NCBI GenBank assembly: GCA_963556255.1
Contig: OY744605.1
Span: forward strand, 73,287,280-73,351,279
From: Allolobophora icterica
Lineage: Eukaryota; Annelida; Clitellata; Crassiclitellata; Lumbricidae
DNA length: 64,000 nucleotides
Direction: 5' to 3'
This document shows, piece by piece, positions 34,798-50,480 of the stretch. Each line of letters starts with the position of its first letter. The stretch's first letter is position 1. Below the pieces are notes generated by a model, which did not search any database, was not told the DNA's origin, and saw nothing but the letters and a program-made list of their open reading frames with translations. A program made the translations under genes and the position numbers.

Positions 34798-35035
34798 GCT
34801 ATTCGCGGTAGTCTAGCGGCTACCCGCTAGCGTGATGAATTGTCAACCCAGCGGCCGGCCGGGCCTCAATTCCCCGCCAGGACAGAAAGCCCTTTTGAGA
34901 TTTCTGTTTACTAGCCCACCCTTGCGAAATCGGGTACAGAATGAGTACATTGACCGTACACTGTTAGTGGGGATATGAGACGGCGAGGGAGAAGCTTGGC
35001 TATACCCGCCATCATATGCCTACGCTGAACATGAA
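34798..35035 (+). mobile_element. tRNA-derived SINE (tRNA-Asp-like family), copy 1
   Basis: A head with GGTAGTCTAGCGGCTA, an anticodon-region-like ATTGTCAACC and a T-arm-like CCTCAATTCCCCGCC. The body contains GAGATTTCT and GACCGTACACTGTTAG. Related to the copy at 35105-35340. Confidence 0.75.
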
Positions 35036-35104
35036 ATTGTTAGGCAATTTATACTCAAGGCCGCCTCTTAGGAGGGTCAGCTCAAAGCGTGAACTCATAT
35101 TTCA

Positions 35105-35340
35105 GGCTGCTCGATGGTCTAGTGGTTAGTATGATGGACTGTCAACCGAGAGGTCGGGGGTTCAAATTTCCGCCGGGGCAGGCATTTTATTTCGAGATTT
35201 CTTCTCTATTTGCCAACCCTATAGCCAACTCAGCTATAAAAAATATACTGACCGTACTCTGTTGCTGGGAAGATGCCGAGGCCAGTGAAAAGGATGTCGC
35301 TGGCACTTCATATCCATGGCTGCACCTCAGGCTATAGCTT
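35105..35340 (+). mobile_element. tRNA-derived SINE (tRNA-Asp-like family), copy 2
   Basis: The head contains GATGGTCTAGTGGTTAGTAT (A box), CTGTCAACC (GTC anticodon position) and GGGGGTTCAAATTTCCGCC (B box). The body contains GAGATTTCTTC and GACCGTACTCTGTTG, matching copy 1. Stem mismatches argue against a functional tRNA gene. Confidence 0.8.
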
Positions 35341-35359
35341 AAGGGATCGCTCTTCTTCC

Positions 35360-35545
35360 ATACGAATATATGCATAGAGTAGTGGTAACTTCACTGGCGT
35401 GAAGAGCAGTGGGTAGCGGGATCGCATCCCGCAACCCTCCCAAAGGTCCACTCAGCCTATCATTCGCGAGATGGCGCGTTGTTAAAATGAGATGTAGGAC
35501 GTGATGGGCGCCTTGTGTGGCTGCCGTAACAGTTAAATTCGACTC
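35360..35545 (+). mobile_element. Probable third tRNA-like SINE
   Basis: GAGTAGTGGTAACTTCACTG followed by GCGGGATCGCATCCCGC resembles A and B box regions. A body of about 120 bp ending near GGCTGCCGTAAC follows. It is of a different type from the two copies just upstream. Confidence 0.55.
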
Positions 35546-36084
35546 CTGTAATAACTTGTGATCATCCGTTCATACTGATTTGTAATCATACTGCGTAATT
35601 GTCAGTTTGAAAATATTATACGAAATTAATATTATTATTTTTATTATATATATACGTATTCATAGATTTATATTTATGTATGTATATGAAGGCCAATATG
35701 GGGCTAATATAGAAGTCATTCGTGACTTATAGGACTTCTGCCTCAATAGAACACGAGTCATGATTGTATATATTGCATCGGTCTGAGCTGGTATAAATGA
35801 GTTTGTCACTTCCACCTCTGGGGTTCTACTCCTGCAGGTGCATCATTGACTGAGGAGACAACTCATTTTCAGGCAAAGCATGTAACCAGCGTAAGGAATG
35901 TTTGCCCGGTTCTTCGAATGCTGCTGGGAACATATAGGCCCCTAATCCCCTTATTCTGATTTTGTTTAATGAACCATTTCCCTTCCTTAACAAACCTATG
36001 TAACCATAGTCTACCATTCTTACTCTGCCCTGCCCTGCTCTACCCTACAAACCTTAACGCATAGGGTACCTCACACAGCTTCTA
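35546..36084. other. No recognisable feature
   Basis: AT-rich with short TA runs. No repeats or coding sequence recognised. Confidence 0.45.
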
Positions 36085-36088
36085 CGGT

Positions 36089-36208
<120 letters not shown>

Positions 36209-37949
36209 CAATCAAGTATAATAAATAAGTGTGAACTTACCAAAGGCCTGTCCAAATACTTGTGTTGACTTCTTTGTAATTTGTAGGCCTTCAGGCTCAG
36301 TGAATTGTTTATGCTAGATAGGCTTAGCACGCCTACGAAATATCCGTCCTAATGTATGTCTGTGACTCTGTCTGCCTTCGCAGCCCTTGGCTGACAATCA
36401 GCGGCTGAGGTCAGCGAGCCTGACAAATCAGGTCTTCAACGGCCGAAGTTTAGGACATAATCTATGAGGTCTTTTCGACGAAGGCCAACAAGTTGGCAAC
36501 AACTGCCCTTCAGTACGAGCAAGGCCTTGAGGTCAGAGGGCTTAACGAATAGGTCTATCTGCCAATCATGAAGAGCACCTGTTGCTCAATCCCAGCCAAT
36601 GCTACAGGCATAGAACAACTGCTATCTGTACAATTGTCCATCCTATTAAGAAACAAACAACTGTACGAACTACGAACAGCTTTTCATTTCCTTATGTAGA
36701 CCATGCGTTGGGCCTAATAAAATTCCTTGGTGCAAAGCACGCGGGAAAGGCTCATGACAGCGACACAAGGAGAGGAAGAAATACTTAGAAATACACACGC
36801 AGAAACAGAATCACAGAGGCAAAGTGGGGGAGCGACTTGACTGACTTCTGTAAATGAGCTTTCGTGGTTGGCTGCAGGCTTCAGGCCAACAGGCCACTAG
36901 GACACATACCGGCCGAACTCAAAGCGCCCGCCATCAACATGCCCCACATACATATATAGGGATACATGTATATTCATATACACATATACATATAAACATA
37001 CATTACATTGTAGGTCTAAAATACATTAATAACTTTAATTTTATACATATAGGCCCCCTATATATAAGTATATATAAATATATACATTGTATTCTGCTAA
37101 TATAGGCCTATAGGCTACTCCTATAATATGCATGCGTATGTAATAAATTGAATCTGCCTGGACAACCCTAGGTAAGCATTGTTCAATCGTCTACACTGTT
37201 CTACAGGCCTTAGGTTTATAACTAGTTTTGGGCGACTGATCATAAAAGACCACTTAAAATTGTATGCGCTTTTTGTACAGGTTACATATGCCTATATGCA
37301 CACTTCGTGGCATACGTTTCAACACTACATTGTCCGGATAAAGACTGAAGACGTGATCTATTGCAGCTGCTTCATAGACACTTCGACGCTGCTTGTCTGT
37401 AGTTGTCCCAGAATTGATTTACTATATTAACGCATTCGTATTTATTAGGAGTATATTACCAAGTGCAATATAATGCTAATGTATTTAGTGAGTGCATAAT
37501 ATATCTAAAATAACAGTATAACAGTTTATAAATTATATGCATATGTTAATGTAAGTTATATGTTTGTCGTTGGGATGGTTTCGCAATAAAATGTTGGCAG
37601 TGGAATACGAAGCCAGAATTACATGGCATACGACTAGGCAGTGCATTGTTTGACAATTGCATTCCACATTCAAATATTGTTTACTATTTTCATTGTAGCT
37701 TGAAAGCTCGCATATGCTGTAAAGTAGGGGCCTACATCCCTTATCTCCAGGCGTCATTTGTCCAAATAGGCTCTACTTCCAAGTATTTCTGAAGGTGATA
37801 AAATCTTGCTCTACATGGCCACGGTGACTGCATTCCCACCTCCATTAATAAGCGTAGGCGATTGAAATCTATCAGCCTTCTGGCTATACTAGTATCTGCT
37901 GTTTGGAGACATCAGTTTCAAGAGTGTGGCCTGTAATGGTGAAGATAAT
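36209..37949. other. No recognisable feature
   Basis: AT-rich, with ATAC-type runs at 36940-37090. No gene, termini or tandem array was found. Confidence 0.45.
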
Positions 37950-38085
37950 CGTTATATCCAGACTCTTCAAGTTCTGGTTGGTCCTTCAATCTGGAACAGA
38001 CTGCCAAGCAACCTGCGACATGAACTTCTTACCCTTTCGCCACCTCTATTTCACCAGCGAATGAGGACATTCTATTTGATCGTGG
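37950..38085 (+). pseudogene. LINE RT C-terminal scrap
   Basis: Translates as QVLVGPSIWNRLPSNLRHE, the conserved WN-LP block at the extreme C-terminus of CR1/L2-like RTs. The (TC)n run follows within 20 bases. Confidence 0.75.
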
Positions 38086-38102
38086 TCCTATGTTATCAGA
38101 GC

Positions 38103-38337
<235 letters not shown>

Positions 38338-38457
38338 ATAGCTTCTTATAGAGGTGACATAGATACAATTAAGTCAACGACACTAACACTAGCATAGACC
38401 TACTAAATAGTTTACCGGTAACGTTCTCGATTTCTGCTAGCAATCAGTAATAGTCCT

Positions 38458-38638
38458 CAGCGCCGGCTTTAGGGGCGTACGAACCGTGCGGTCAAAGGGG
38501 CCCGCAGCTGAGGGTGGCCCGAAAATGTCACAGAAAATGAACACGAACAAGACACCCTAATAATAATAACACAGAAAAACAATTTGACAGTAGGCCTATA
38601 CTCTGCACAGGGCCCGAAACATGCTAAGGCTGGCACTG
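38458..38638. mobile_element. Possible eroded hAT-like MITE (181 bp)
   Basis: The ends are CAGCGCCGGCTTTAG and, inverted, CAGTGCCAGCCTTAG, with GGGCCCG words just inside. The flanks (ATAGTCCT and TAGGCCTA) do not give a convincing duplication. Confidence 0.5.
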
Positions 38639-38920
38639 TAGGCCTACAACTTATAGTCGCAAAGACTAAGCATCCGCAACCTGAAACTTTAATTTCACGT
38701 AATCTGTTCACCCATGCAGTCGCACGGCTGCACGTATTAGTATGGACACAGCCTGCATGGTTGCACTGGCAACGTAGGCTACATTATGGCCAAGTCCGAT
38801 CTACCATTCTCTGTCTCACTCTCTCCGTTTCTCTCTCACCGTCTCTCTCTGTGTGCCTCTCTGTCTGTCTGACTGTCTCTCTTTCTTTCTCTCCTCTCTC
38901 TGTCTCTTTATATATATATG

Positions 38921-40467
<1,547 letters not shown>

Positions 40468-40515
40468 CCTGCCCTATATATAATTAGTATAGTGGAATAT
40501 TGGTATAGTAGAATC

Positions 40516-40527
40516 TCTCTCTCTCTC

Positions 40528-40562
<35 letters not shown>

Positions 40563-40867
40563 AGTATATATATACATATATATATACTGTATATATATAC
40601 ATATATAATACACATGTATATACAGAGAGAGACAGAGACAGACAGACAGAGACAGAGACAGAGAGTGAGAGAGACAGAGATACAGAGACAGAGACAGACA
40701 TACAGACAGACAGAGAGAGAGGCAGACAGACAGAGACAGACAGACATACAGAAAGAGAGAGGCAGAGAGAGACAGATAGAGAGAAGGAGAGAGACAGAGA
40801 CAGAGACAGACAGAGACAGACAGAGACAGACACAGACAGAGACAAAGACAGAGACAGACAGAGAGAG
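40516..40867. repeat. (TC)n and (GACAGA)n simple repeats
   Basis: TC repeats at 40516-40562, TA runs to 40620, then imperfect GACAGA/GACA repeats to 40867. Confidence 0.95.
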
Positions 40868-41309
40868 TTCACGGACCTGGTGCCACGCCAATTCCTGCCC
40901 TGGGCCTATCTTAATGCAGAGCGTAGCCAGAAGTGTATCGTATACACCAAATCCTTTTCACTTGTTTAGGTTGACGTTGTTCTGGTCTACCATATGATCC
41001 ACTTCCCTTGAGGCGTCATTGACTGACTGCAGCCCATATAGGAGCTTCTTTTGTTAGGTTCTAATCAGGCGCTACATAAGTGTTCAGATACATGCGTAGC
41101 CTTAGGGTCGACATAGTCCTCTGAAGGCTGAACTCATCGCAAATTCTACATTTGATCCATTAGTTTGACCTACCACCATTTACTACTGCAGCCTGCAGTA
41201 AATGGCGCTAATGTTAGTGACTGCTATTTGCGGTAACTGGACCAAAATCAGTCAGTCAGTCATTCACTTTCTTCTGCAGCGATCCATAAATTATATTGTA
41301 ATGCCCAGC

Positions 41310-41700
41310 AGCCGATTTACGTTTTACAATATGCAGTACAATACAACTGTGATTTGATAATGCACTCCTTGCAAAGTTCAGAAGTGCACGTGCACAATGA
41401 AGCCAGGCAACCATTAAGAGCCATAGGTAGACTGAAAGAGGTTTTCAGTTTAGAGTGAAAGGCAGTCTCGTTAAGGGAGTTGCGAACATGAGGAGGTAGA
41501 CAGTTCCAGATGGAGCGGTGAATGATCGCCAAAAATCACGTTTACCAGGAACAACATACTTTACAGCAGATGCTGATCGAAGAGAGGAGAGACCCTTAGC
41601 AGAGTAGCAGGGTGTGACCATGGAAGATAAGTAGGATGACAGATGACCTGTACATGCTTTGTACATACATTGAGGACAGACAGTCAGACACAACAGGTTG
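41310..41700 (-). pseudogene. LINE 3' end, partner of the SINE at 28678
   Basis: Minus-strand translation gives YLSSMVTPCYSAKGLSSLR, then after a frameshift SIWNCLPPHVRNSLNE and FHSKLKTSF. These are the C-terminal blocks of a CR1/L2-like RT. The tail (GTGCACTTCTGAACTTT, then ACAGTTGTATTGTACTGCA) is shared with the SINE at 28678-28893. It is dead by frameshift and 5' truncation. Confidence 0.82.
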
Positions 41701-41854
41701 CGTCGCATGGAGAGCGTTACTGCGGCCATTTGGCGATTGAAATGATATATAGGGCCTAGATGCTTTTATCTGTAGATCATTGAACAGTTTCAGTCATTAC
41801 AAAATCTCAAACAGCTTTTAAACTTCAGTTTGTGTAAACAACAGTATTTCTTTA

Positions 41855-42055
41855 TCCCACACTGCGCCTCGACTCTGGAGCGAATTTCCGTCTAAAATCC
41901 GCAAATTCTGCAGTTCCTCAACGAATACCGCCACTCACGCACCATCATCAGCCCCAGGCTTCTCTACTTATCACACCACAGGCTTTCCATTCCAAACTGA
42001 AGTCCCACCTCTTGAGAAATTCCTACCCTAATCCATCCAATCCTCCGCTTTCCAG
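41855..42055 (+). pseudogene. LINE RT C-terminal remnant
   Basis: SRLWSEFPSKIRK and, in another frame, FHSKLKSHLLRNSY correspond to the WN-LP and final helix blocks of LINE RTs. Diverged and frameshifted. Confidence 0.65.
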
Positions 42056-42903
42056 GCTTTTTCGCCCTCAATGAAAACCACCTTATAAGGGCTGATCTGC
42101 GTCTCTCTTTGGCAACCGGGAGATCTCCACTCGACATCGCTCTATGGAACCCGTCTGGTACGACGCAAACAACACGAACGGGTTGTGAACCAGTTGATTT
42201 AAGAAAGAAAGGATTTCCCTGTTACATCCCCACTGTAAACTTGCTTCTTTCAATAGCCTACTGTTCATACATGTCTCATTTATTGCTGCCTATTTCAGCT
42301 TCACTTTGAAGTTGGCTTTGCTTTCATGTTGGCCATACCAAAGTTGACTTTCGATTTAGATTTTAGCATATTTTGATTTGCTGAAAATCCCCTCAACTTT
42401 AAATTAGACCTGGTCGAAAACAATGAAAGGCAATTTAAGTGCAAGCTAATATATTTAGTTATGTGTTTTAAAGTGTTCTTTCAAAAGGCATAAAACAGCA
42501 AATTTTCAATTTAAAATACCTCGTGTCTGTCTTCACTTCACATCTTGACTTTGCTCTCTTGGCCATTTATCTAAAGTTGCCTTTCGATCTGGAATTTTTG
42601 ATTTGCTGAAACCCTCTTCTACTTTAAATTACGATAATTTAAGTCTAAACATAAGAGTTAACGTTCAGTTCAGTGTTTTGAAATGTTCTCTCAAAAAGGT
42701 AATATAAAACAGAATAAAAACTGAATTTAAATTATCTCGAGTCTTCACTTCTCATTCTGATTTTGAAGTTGGCTTTGCTTTCATCTTGGCCTTATATCTA
42801 CAGTTGACTTTCGATCTGAACTTATTATATTTCATTTGCTGAAACCCCTTCAACTTCAAACTGCCATAAGGGCGAACCAATGAAAAGATATGTTTAACTA
42901 TAA

Positions 42904-42904
<1 letters not shown>

Positions 42905-42963
<59 letters not shown>

Positions 42964-43175
42964 TTTATTCTTTAATTAAGCGCCTGCAAACGCACTGCGC
43001 TGTACATGTACATGTTATGCGATAAATCTTAACTACTAACAGAACAGACAGCCTGCAATACACGGCGCAAATTGCAGCCTACAAAGCATGTCCGCCTATG
43101 GGACTCGATCTCTGTACCTCTCGCACTCTACGCCAGATGTTATCCAATGCGCTATCGGCTATCCGACGGTCGTGT
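42905..43175 (-). mobile_element. tRNA-derived SINE inside the satellite array
   Basis: The minus-strand head GATAGCGCATTGGATAACAT and GAGATCGAGTCCC resembles A and B boxes. The body ends GCGCTTAATTAAAGAATAAA, followed by (ATT)n at 42908-42962. Confidence 0.78.
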
Positions 43176-43994
43176 GTTTAAAGTGTTCTCCCAAAGGAGT
43201 ACTATAAAACGTTAAGACTGTAAAAGAGGTACTATAAAACAGAAGAAACTGAATTTAAATTACCTCGTGTCTTCACTTCACATCTTGACTTTGAAGTTGG
43301 CTTTGCTGTCATCTTGGCCATATATCTAAAGTTGCTTTTCGATCTCGACTTCCTGATTTGCTGAACACCTACTTCAACTTTAAATAGCCGTAATTTAACT
43401 TTAGATATATGAGTTAACGTTCAGTTCAGTGTTTTAAGATGTTCTCCCAAAGAGGTACTATAAAACAGATGAAACTGAATTTAAATTACCTCGTGTCTTC
43501 ACTTCACATCTTGACCTTGAAGTTGGCTTTGCGGTCTTCTTGGCCATATATCTAAAGTTGCTTTTCGATCTCGACTTTTTGATTTGCTGAAAACCTCCTT
43601 CAACTTTAAATAGCCGTATTTTAACTTTAGATATAGGGCCTACGAGTTAACGTTCAGTTCAGTGTTTAAGGTGTTCTCCTAAAGAGGTACTATAAAAGAG
43701 ATGAAACTGAATTTAAATTACCTCGTGTCTTCACTTCACATCTTGACTTTGAAGTTGGCTTTGCTTTCATCTTGACCATATATCTAAAGTTGAAATTCGA
43801 TCTGGAGTTTTTGTATTTCATTTGCTGAAAAACCTCTGCAACTTTAAATTGTCATAAGATTGAAACCAATGAAAAGATAAGTTTAAATATAAGAGTTTAT
43901 GCCTGTGTTTTGAAGTGTTCTCCCAAAGAGGCACTATAAAACTTTAAAACTTTAAAAAGGTACTATAAAACAGAAGAAACTGAATTTCAATTCA

Positions 43995-44715
<721 letters not shown>

Positions 44716-44908
44716 TATTTATTTTTTTTAAAACATCATTCGACAAGTTCTGGCCGCATGAAAGTTCCTATGAAGGCAACAGCATTGAATCGTTGTATGG
44801 TGATTGACAACCGCTGGAGTAGATAACAAGTCTCCCTAGGGTCTCCGGTGGTTAAAGCTAAGTATCTCCCCAAGTCTTTTATAAGTCTTTTATAAGGGCC
44901 ATTCCGTC

Positions 44909-45102
<194 letters not shown>

Positions 45103-46113
45103 AATACCTCATGTCTTCATTTCTCATCCTGATTTTGAAGTTGACTTCGCTTTCATCTTGGCCATAATATCTAAAGCCGACTTTCGATCTGAACATTTTG
45201 ATTTGCTGATAATCCCTTCAACTTTAAATTGTCATAAGATCGAAATCAATTAAAAGAAAAGGTTACATATAGAAGTTAATGTTCATGTCTGTTTAAAAAT
45301 GTTCTCTCCTACATGTACTATAAAACAGAAGAAACCGAATTTAAATTACCTCGTGTCTTCACTTTCTGATCTTGACTTTGAAGTTGGCTTTGCTGTCATC
45401 TTGGCCATAAACCTAAAGTTGCTTTTCCACCTGGACTTTCTGATTTGATGAAAAGCCATTTCAACTTTAAATTGCCATAAGTAAAGTTTAAGAGTTAACG
45501 TTCAGTTCTGTGTTTTCAAATGTTCTCTGAAAAAGGTAATAATAGGCCTAAACAGAAGAAACTTAAATTAAATTACATGGAATCTTCACCTTTCATCCTG
45601 ACTTTGAAGTTGGCTTTGCTTTCATCTTGCCGATATATATCTAAAGTTGACCTTCAATCTGGACTTTTTATATTTCATTTGCTGAAAAGCGCTTCAACGT
45701 AAATTGCCATAAGATCGAAGCCAATGAAAAGATAAGTTTAAATATTAGAGTTACGGTAATGTTCATGTCTGTGGTTTGAAGTTTTCTCCCAAAAAGGAAG
45801 AAACTGAATTTAAATTACCTCGTGTCTTCACTTCATATCTTGACTTTGAACTTGACTTTGCTTTCATGTTGACCACACTGAAGTTTACTTCTGCATTTTT
45901 TTATTTGCCGAAAACATCCTACTTGAACTCGACTTTTCTTCTGGATTATTATCTCTGCATAGTTTAACTCTGAAACAATTGATTAAAAATTGTCAGTTTT
46001 TTTATTTGTCGGAGGTGTTTGGGGTTTCAACCTCCTAGCTCTTCGTCAAACCCCTCAACTAAGTTACCGTACTGAAAAGATGTTTTGGTCAAGTCTTCAC
46101 CTTTCCCCTTAGC

Positions 46114-46282
46114 CAGTGTGTAATCTAGTCCCCCTGTTCTGGGGGAGGGGGGAAACAAGGTTTCTCGGGGGGAATTTCCCCCCAAAAAGGTATCTGCCTT
46201 ACAATATTGCTCAGTTCTGGGGGGGGGAAACTTCAATCCTGGGGGGGAATTTCCCCCCAAAAGACGTCTAGATTAAACACTG
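46114..46282. mobile_element. hAT-like MITE (169 bp)
   Basis: The ends are CAGTGTGTAATCTAG and, inverted, CAGTGTTTAATCTAG. They are flanked by 9-bp identical sequence CCCCTTAGC (46105-46113 and 46283-46291), probably an 8-bp duplication plus one chance base. The interior has GGGGGAATTTCCCCC palindromes. Confidence 0.85.
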
Positions 46283-46291
46283 CCCCTTAGC

Positions 46292-46350
46292 GAACTCCCG
46301 GAATAGCGAACCCTCGGAATAGCGGACCTCCGGAATAGCGGACCCCAGAA
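46292..46350. repeat. Short tandem repeat CCGGAATAGCGGACC
   Basis: Four imperfect units of about 15-16 bp. Confidence 0.75.
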
Positions 46351-46516
46351 AAGCGGGCCGGTACCGAGCCCGTTTGGCCTATTCCGCAAGTTCTATATAA
46401 GACAGGCTGTTCTTTGATCGCGGAAATAGCAGCGCAAGCAAGGCTTCGACAGACTAGAGTCACTAGACCGTTTAAAACGACATGCCGGACGAGGCGACCG
46501 GGCCCCATGTTGCAAG

Positions 46517-47196
46517 CATAGGCGTAGACTCTGGGGGGTCAGCCGGGGCACGTGCCCCCCAATAATTGAGGAGCCGGGGCAATGCCCCCTAAAAATCGAG
46601 AGGAGAATTTTTCAAATATTAAAATATTATGTTTCAATATATACAAATTTCTTCAGAAACAGAAAATCAGAGACACAGAACTGAAATACTATCAGAAGTT
46701 CACAATGAAAACAAAGATTTCTTTTTATCTTCAATATCTTCAATGTGAAACAAATTTACATGTAAACAAAATGTTCCATTTCATACGCATTAACGGAAGC
46801 CTCTGCTGACTGTCCAGGCTAAAAAAAGTTTTTTCGGTATTTGGTTTTAAACAAAACCAAAAGAAAAAGAAAACCACACAAATATTTTGTTTAAAAAAAT
46901 AAATTTCTTATTTTTATAGAAGTTATTTTAATAACATTGATTTAATGATTTTTAATTTTCGAAAATCGCAATTAACTGAATTAAACTGAGTTGGAGCTCT
47001 TGTTCATGCCATTTTTCATGAGTTTTATGATCCGATATCCGAAAATCTTAAAAACAACCAAAACAACAAAAACCATAAAAGCGAAAAAAAACGAAAAAAC
47101 AACAACAAAAAACAACTTTTCATATTGAAAAAATTTGTTTTTCTGGTCCAGAACCAACCCCCCACCCCCAATATTTTGGACAAGTTTACGCCAGTG
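46517..47196. mobile_element. hAT-like element, family A (680 bp)
   Basis: The ends are CATAGGCGTAGACT and, inverted, CACTGGCGTAAACT. They are flanked by exact 8-bp duplications GTTGCAAG (46509-46516 and 47197-47204). It shares its GCCGGGGCACGTGCCCC and CAATATTTTGGACAA subterminal parts with the nested copy at 14929-16475. The interior is AT-rich without a transposase frame. Confidence 0.9.
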
Positions 47197-47204
47197 GTTG
47201 CAAG

Positions 47205-48242
47205 AAAGGCCATTCTTGCTTGTTGTGTAAATAAATTTTAAAGAGGAAACTAAAATATCCCATGGTCGAGTCGTAAGTTATTTCGTGTGCAACATATTAA
47301 CAACATTAGGCTATATATTTTTGACCTGCGTTCGTGTAGCCTACTTTGGTAATCTGTAACACCATCGACGCCAGCTCTTTTTCGGCAATTAAAACACTGA
47401 AAACTGTCAGCAGTAGGCCCAAGGCCTGCATATTTAAATGCATTATACATACATGTACGTATCTATGTAATAGGCTAATGCTGCATGCTTGTACATATAG
47501 GCTTATGTACTATGCATGGTATAGGCCTACATGCAAAACTCTGTAGCCCTATAACTGAACTAACGCGTTTTGAGTTTATAAAACGATTACAGGTTTTACG
47601 ACTGCATTTCTCTGCATTGCTCAATTTGTTTGGGCGAATAGTTAATTAAAATTTCTGTAAAGCTTTTTACTTCACTTATTTATTATTTTGGTGGCAGAAG
47701 ATCTGTTGTTAGGCTGTCATCGAAAGAAAACCACAGTTAACCATTCAGCTCTGAAAATCTTACCGTCCAGCCGGATCCTTTCCTTCGATCATTTCGATAG
47801 GCCTAACTGCAGAAGGTCTTAATCTGTGGACCTTCTTCTTATGTCTGGACATAAAGGTTGTCATTTCAGCAAAGAATTACGTAGAAAATAAATCTAAACT
47901 CGAAAATTTTAGCAAAACTCTTAAACCATGGACGCCTGTATAATAGTGCAGCGAAAACGTTGCCATGACGACAGATTTTACGTCATCACTAGTGTTTGTT
48001 TCACGATGACGTTTTCTATCACCATCCAATCACGGCACCGATGTTTATCACGCGCATTTAGTATCCAATCATTTTTCAGTATTAAAAAATGTATAATTAT
48101 GTTGATGATATTCGTTTTATTGATTATTTTACCAGATGACAAACCGCACCGTAGCTTACAGATAAATGAGTCAATAAGATAAGAAAGAGATTTGACTAAA
48201 TTGTTTAGAATGTTAAGTTTACATTTGTTGTTGGCTTAGATG
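47205..48242. other. No recognisable feature
   Basis: AT-rich sequence without repeats, termini or a credible coding frame. Confidence 0.45.
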
Positions 48243-48250
48243 GTTTAAAT

Positions 48251-48584
48251 CAGAGGTTTTCAAACTTTTTTGACCAGGGACCCCTATTTTATTCTAGGCA
48301 TAGCTCGCGGACCTAAGCGCATTTAAAAAGTAAAATTTATCATTTAAAATTTAAACAAAATAGCAGGCAGACTAATTTCACAATACAAGCTTGCTTATAG
48401 GCCTAAGTAGTGTATGAATTTGAAAACACAGGCTGTTAATATTAAGACCATGCAGTGTTAATCATTAATGTTAAGACCATGCAGTGTTAATCATTAATTA
48501 ATATTTCCAGAACGCTTTCACGGACCCCCGCCATATCCTTCGCGGACCCCTCTTGGTCCGCGGACCACAGTTTGAAAACCTCTG
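48251..48584. mobile_element. hAT-like MITE (334 bp)
   Basis: Perfect 16-bp TIRs CAGAGGTTTTCAAACT are flanked by exact 8-bp duplications GTTTAAAT (48243-48250 and 48585-48592). Inside is a direct duplication of about 33 bp built on TTAAGACCATGCAGTG (about 48440-48500). Confidence 0.93.
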
Positions 48585-48657
48585 GTTTAAATGCTTATAT
48601 AAAGCCCTTGGTATGAAGTTTTTATCGTCCTAATATGTACGCAAAGCCTAGGTCTAT

Positions 48658-49597
48658 GGGACCGTCCATTAATTATGTCAACAAAATAGGGGGGGAGGGG
48701 GTTTGAAAAAGTTTGACAGTTGTTGACAAGGGGGGGAGGGGGGGTTCAAGATAAATTGACGTCAACAATAATTAATTTTTTTAAATTAATTAATTTTTAT
48801 CAAAAAGCAACCATAGATTCGGAAAGTCTTTATGAGTGATCTATTTCTGTTTTCTTTGTACTTTAATCAAACGCAATATTTTCTTCGTTTCGGTTTATTG
48901 TTCCCAGATTGAATGAGAAAATGTGCTACACATCTCTTAAATGAAATATCCTGGATTCTTTTAGATATCTATGTTCGAAATCTAATATTTTGAGCTTATC
49001 TTCAGTGAAAGAACATTTTTCTTTGAATAGGTGGTTAATATTAAACGGTGAGAACTGTGCAGGCTTATTTGAAGATTGTCGATTGAACATATTTATAGTA
49101 AATATAATATTCGAGATAACAAATTTGGTCGTTATTGGTTAAGCTGATCTTTGGAGTGGGTGGTTGCACTATATTTACCCTTGGCACAGGGCTGTTTCAA
49201 TATGAGTTCGTCTCTGGGTTACTTAGGAGACCCTCTGAGGCTCTGACTCCGGAGTGAAACATTAAATGCGTCCTCTTTTTCCTTCTTTCCGTGTCTTAAT
49301 TGGCTACCCATGTATCTGGCAACCCTTCACAGGGTTCATTATAGCTTGCTACATTCCTGAATTTAACTAATATTAAAGATAAGTTTTAGTGTAATATAAT
49401 TTTGTTAATTTATTATTGTGCTATTTAAACTGAAAAAAACTGTTGTTTTTAATTTTTATTGTAGTGGCAGGGGGGGGGTAAAGAATGTTTGACATAATTT
49501 TTTAGGGGGGTACTTGAATGTTTGACAGTTGTTGACAAGGGGGGGGAGGGGGTCAAAAACTGCCTAAAATTTGTTGACATAATTAATGGATGACCCC
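48658..49597. mobile_element. TIR DNA element (940 bp), family unknown
   Basis: The ends are GGGACCGTCCATTAATTA and, inverted, GGGGTCATCCATTAATTA. TTGACAGTTGTTGACAAGGG words and G runs follow on each side. The flanks share TAT, consistent with a 3-bp duplication but too short to be sure. No transposase frame was found. Confidence 0.75.
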
Positions 49598-49795
49598 TAT
49601 ATGAAATTATTAAGTAGGCCCTATTATGTCCAATCAATTCCTTATTCAGTGAAAACCTACCTAAGCCAACATCAGATTTAAATTTATTAGGCCTATTATT
49701 ATCTGATCTTATATCCAGCCTCCCTAAGGGTGACATGATAGGAATAGTATTAGTTGTAATAGTAATTACTGTAATAGTAGTAGTAGTACGTACAT

Positions 49796-49988
<193 letters not shown>

Positions 49989-50229
49989 GTCTATCGGCCA
50001 TAGAGGGAAACATAGGAGCCGACTTTTGCGTTGTCTCTGGGTGCCTGGGTACTCCCTCCCTTCTCCCACCTCTGCTCCTTCTCCTCCCCCCCCAGGTAGG
50101 TGAGGTAACGGATTTTCGGAGGAAGAAAATTGTTTTCTTGACAAGGGTTACAAGGTTAGAAAAAGTATTGGAAATCGGTCACATTCGGACGTTCCAGTGT
50201 TATTATTTATTTATTATTTTAAATAAAAA

Positions 50230-50480
50230 ATAATTAAATTTTATTTTATTTATTTATTCCGGATATTTCTATAGCGCCTCTCGAAGTCAACTACTACTCA
50301 GAGGCGCTCCCGACTACAGCATTGATACTGTGCCGGAATTTTCACGCCGAAGCGCCACGAGCAATTGCGAGTGAAGGACTTGCCCAAGGTCCGTACGCAG
50401 CGGCTAGAGAGGGATTCGAACCTGCAACCCTCCGGTCACAAGGCGCCGAACTTACCACTGAGCCACCACGCCCCACGATC
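50230..50480 (-). mobile_element. tRNA-derived SINE, partner of the LINE at 60818
   Basis: The minus-strand head GTGGTGGCTCAGTGGTAAG and GCAGGTTCGAATCCC are clear A and B boxes. The middle contains CTTGGGCAAGTCCTTCACTC. The tail GTCGGGAGCGCCTCTGA and GGCGCTATAGAAAT is nearly the 3' end of the LINE at 60818-61592. It ends in AATA/AATAA repeats. Confidence 0.9.

Noticed and set aside
35105..35180. Functional tRNA-Asp gene
   Set aside because: The boxes are good, but acceptor and anticodon stems have mismatches, and a SINE-type body shared with 34798-35035 follows.
38458..38638. Confident hAT MITE call
   Set aside because: The ends pair reasonably but the flanks do not show an 8-bp duplication, so it is kept only as a weak feature.
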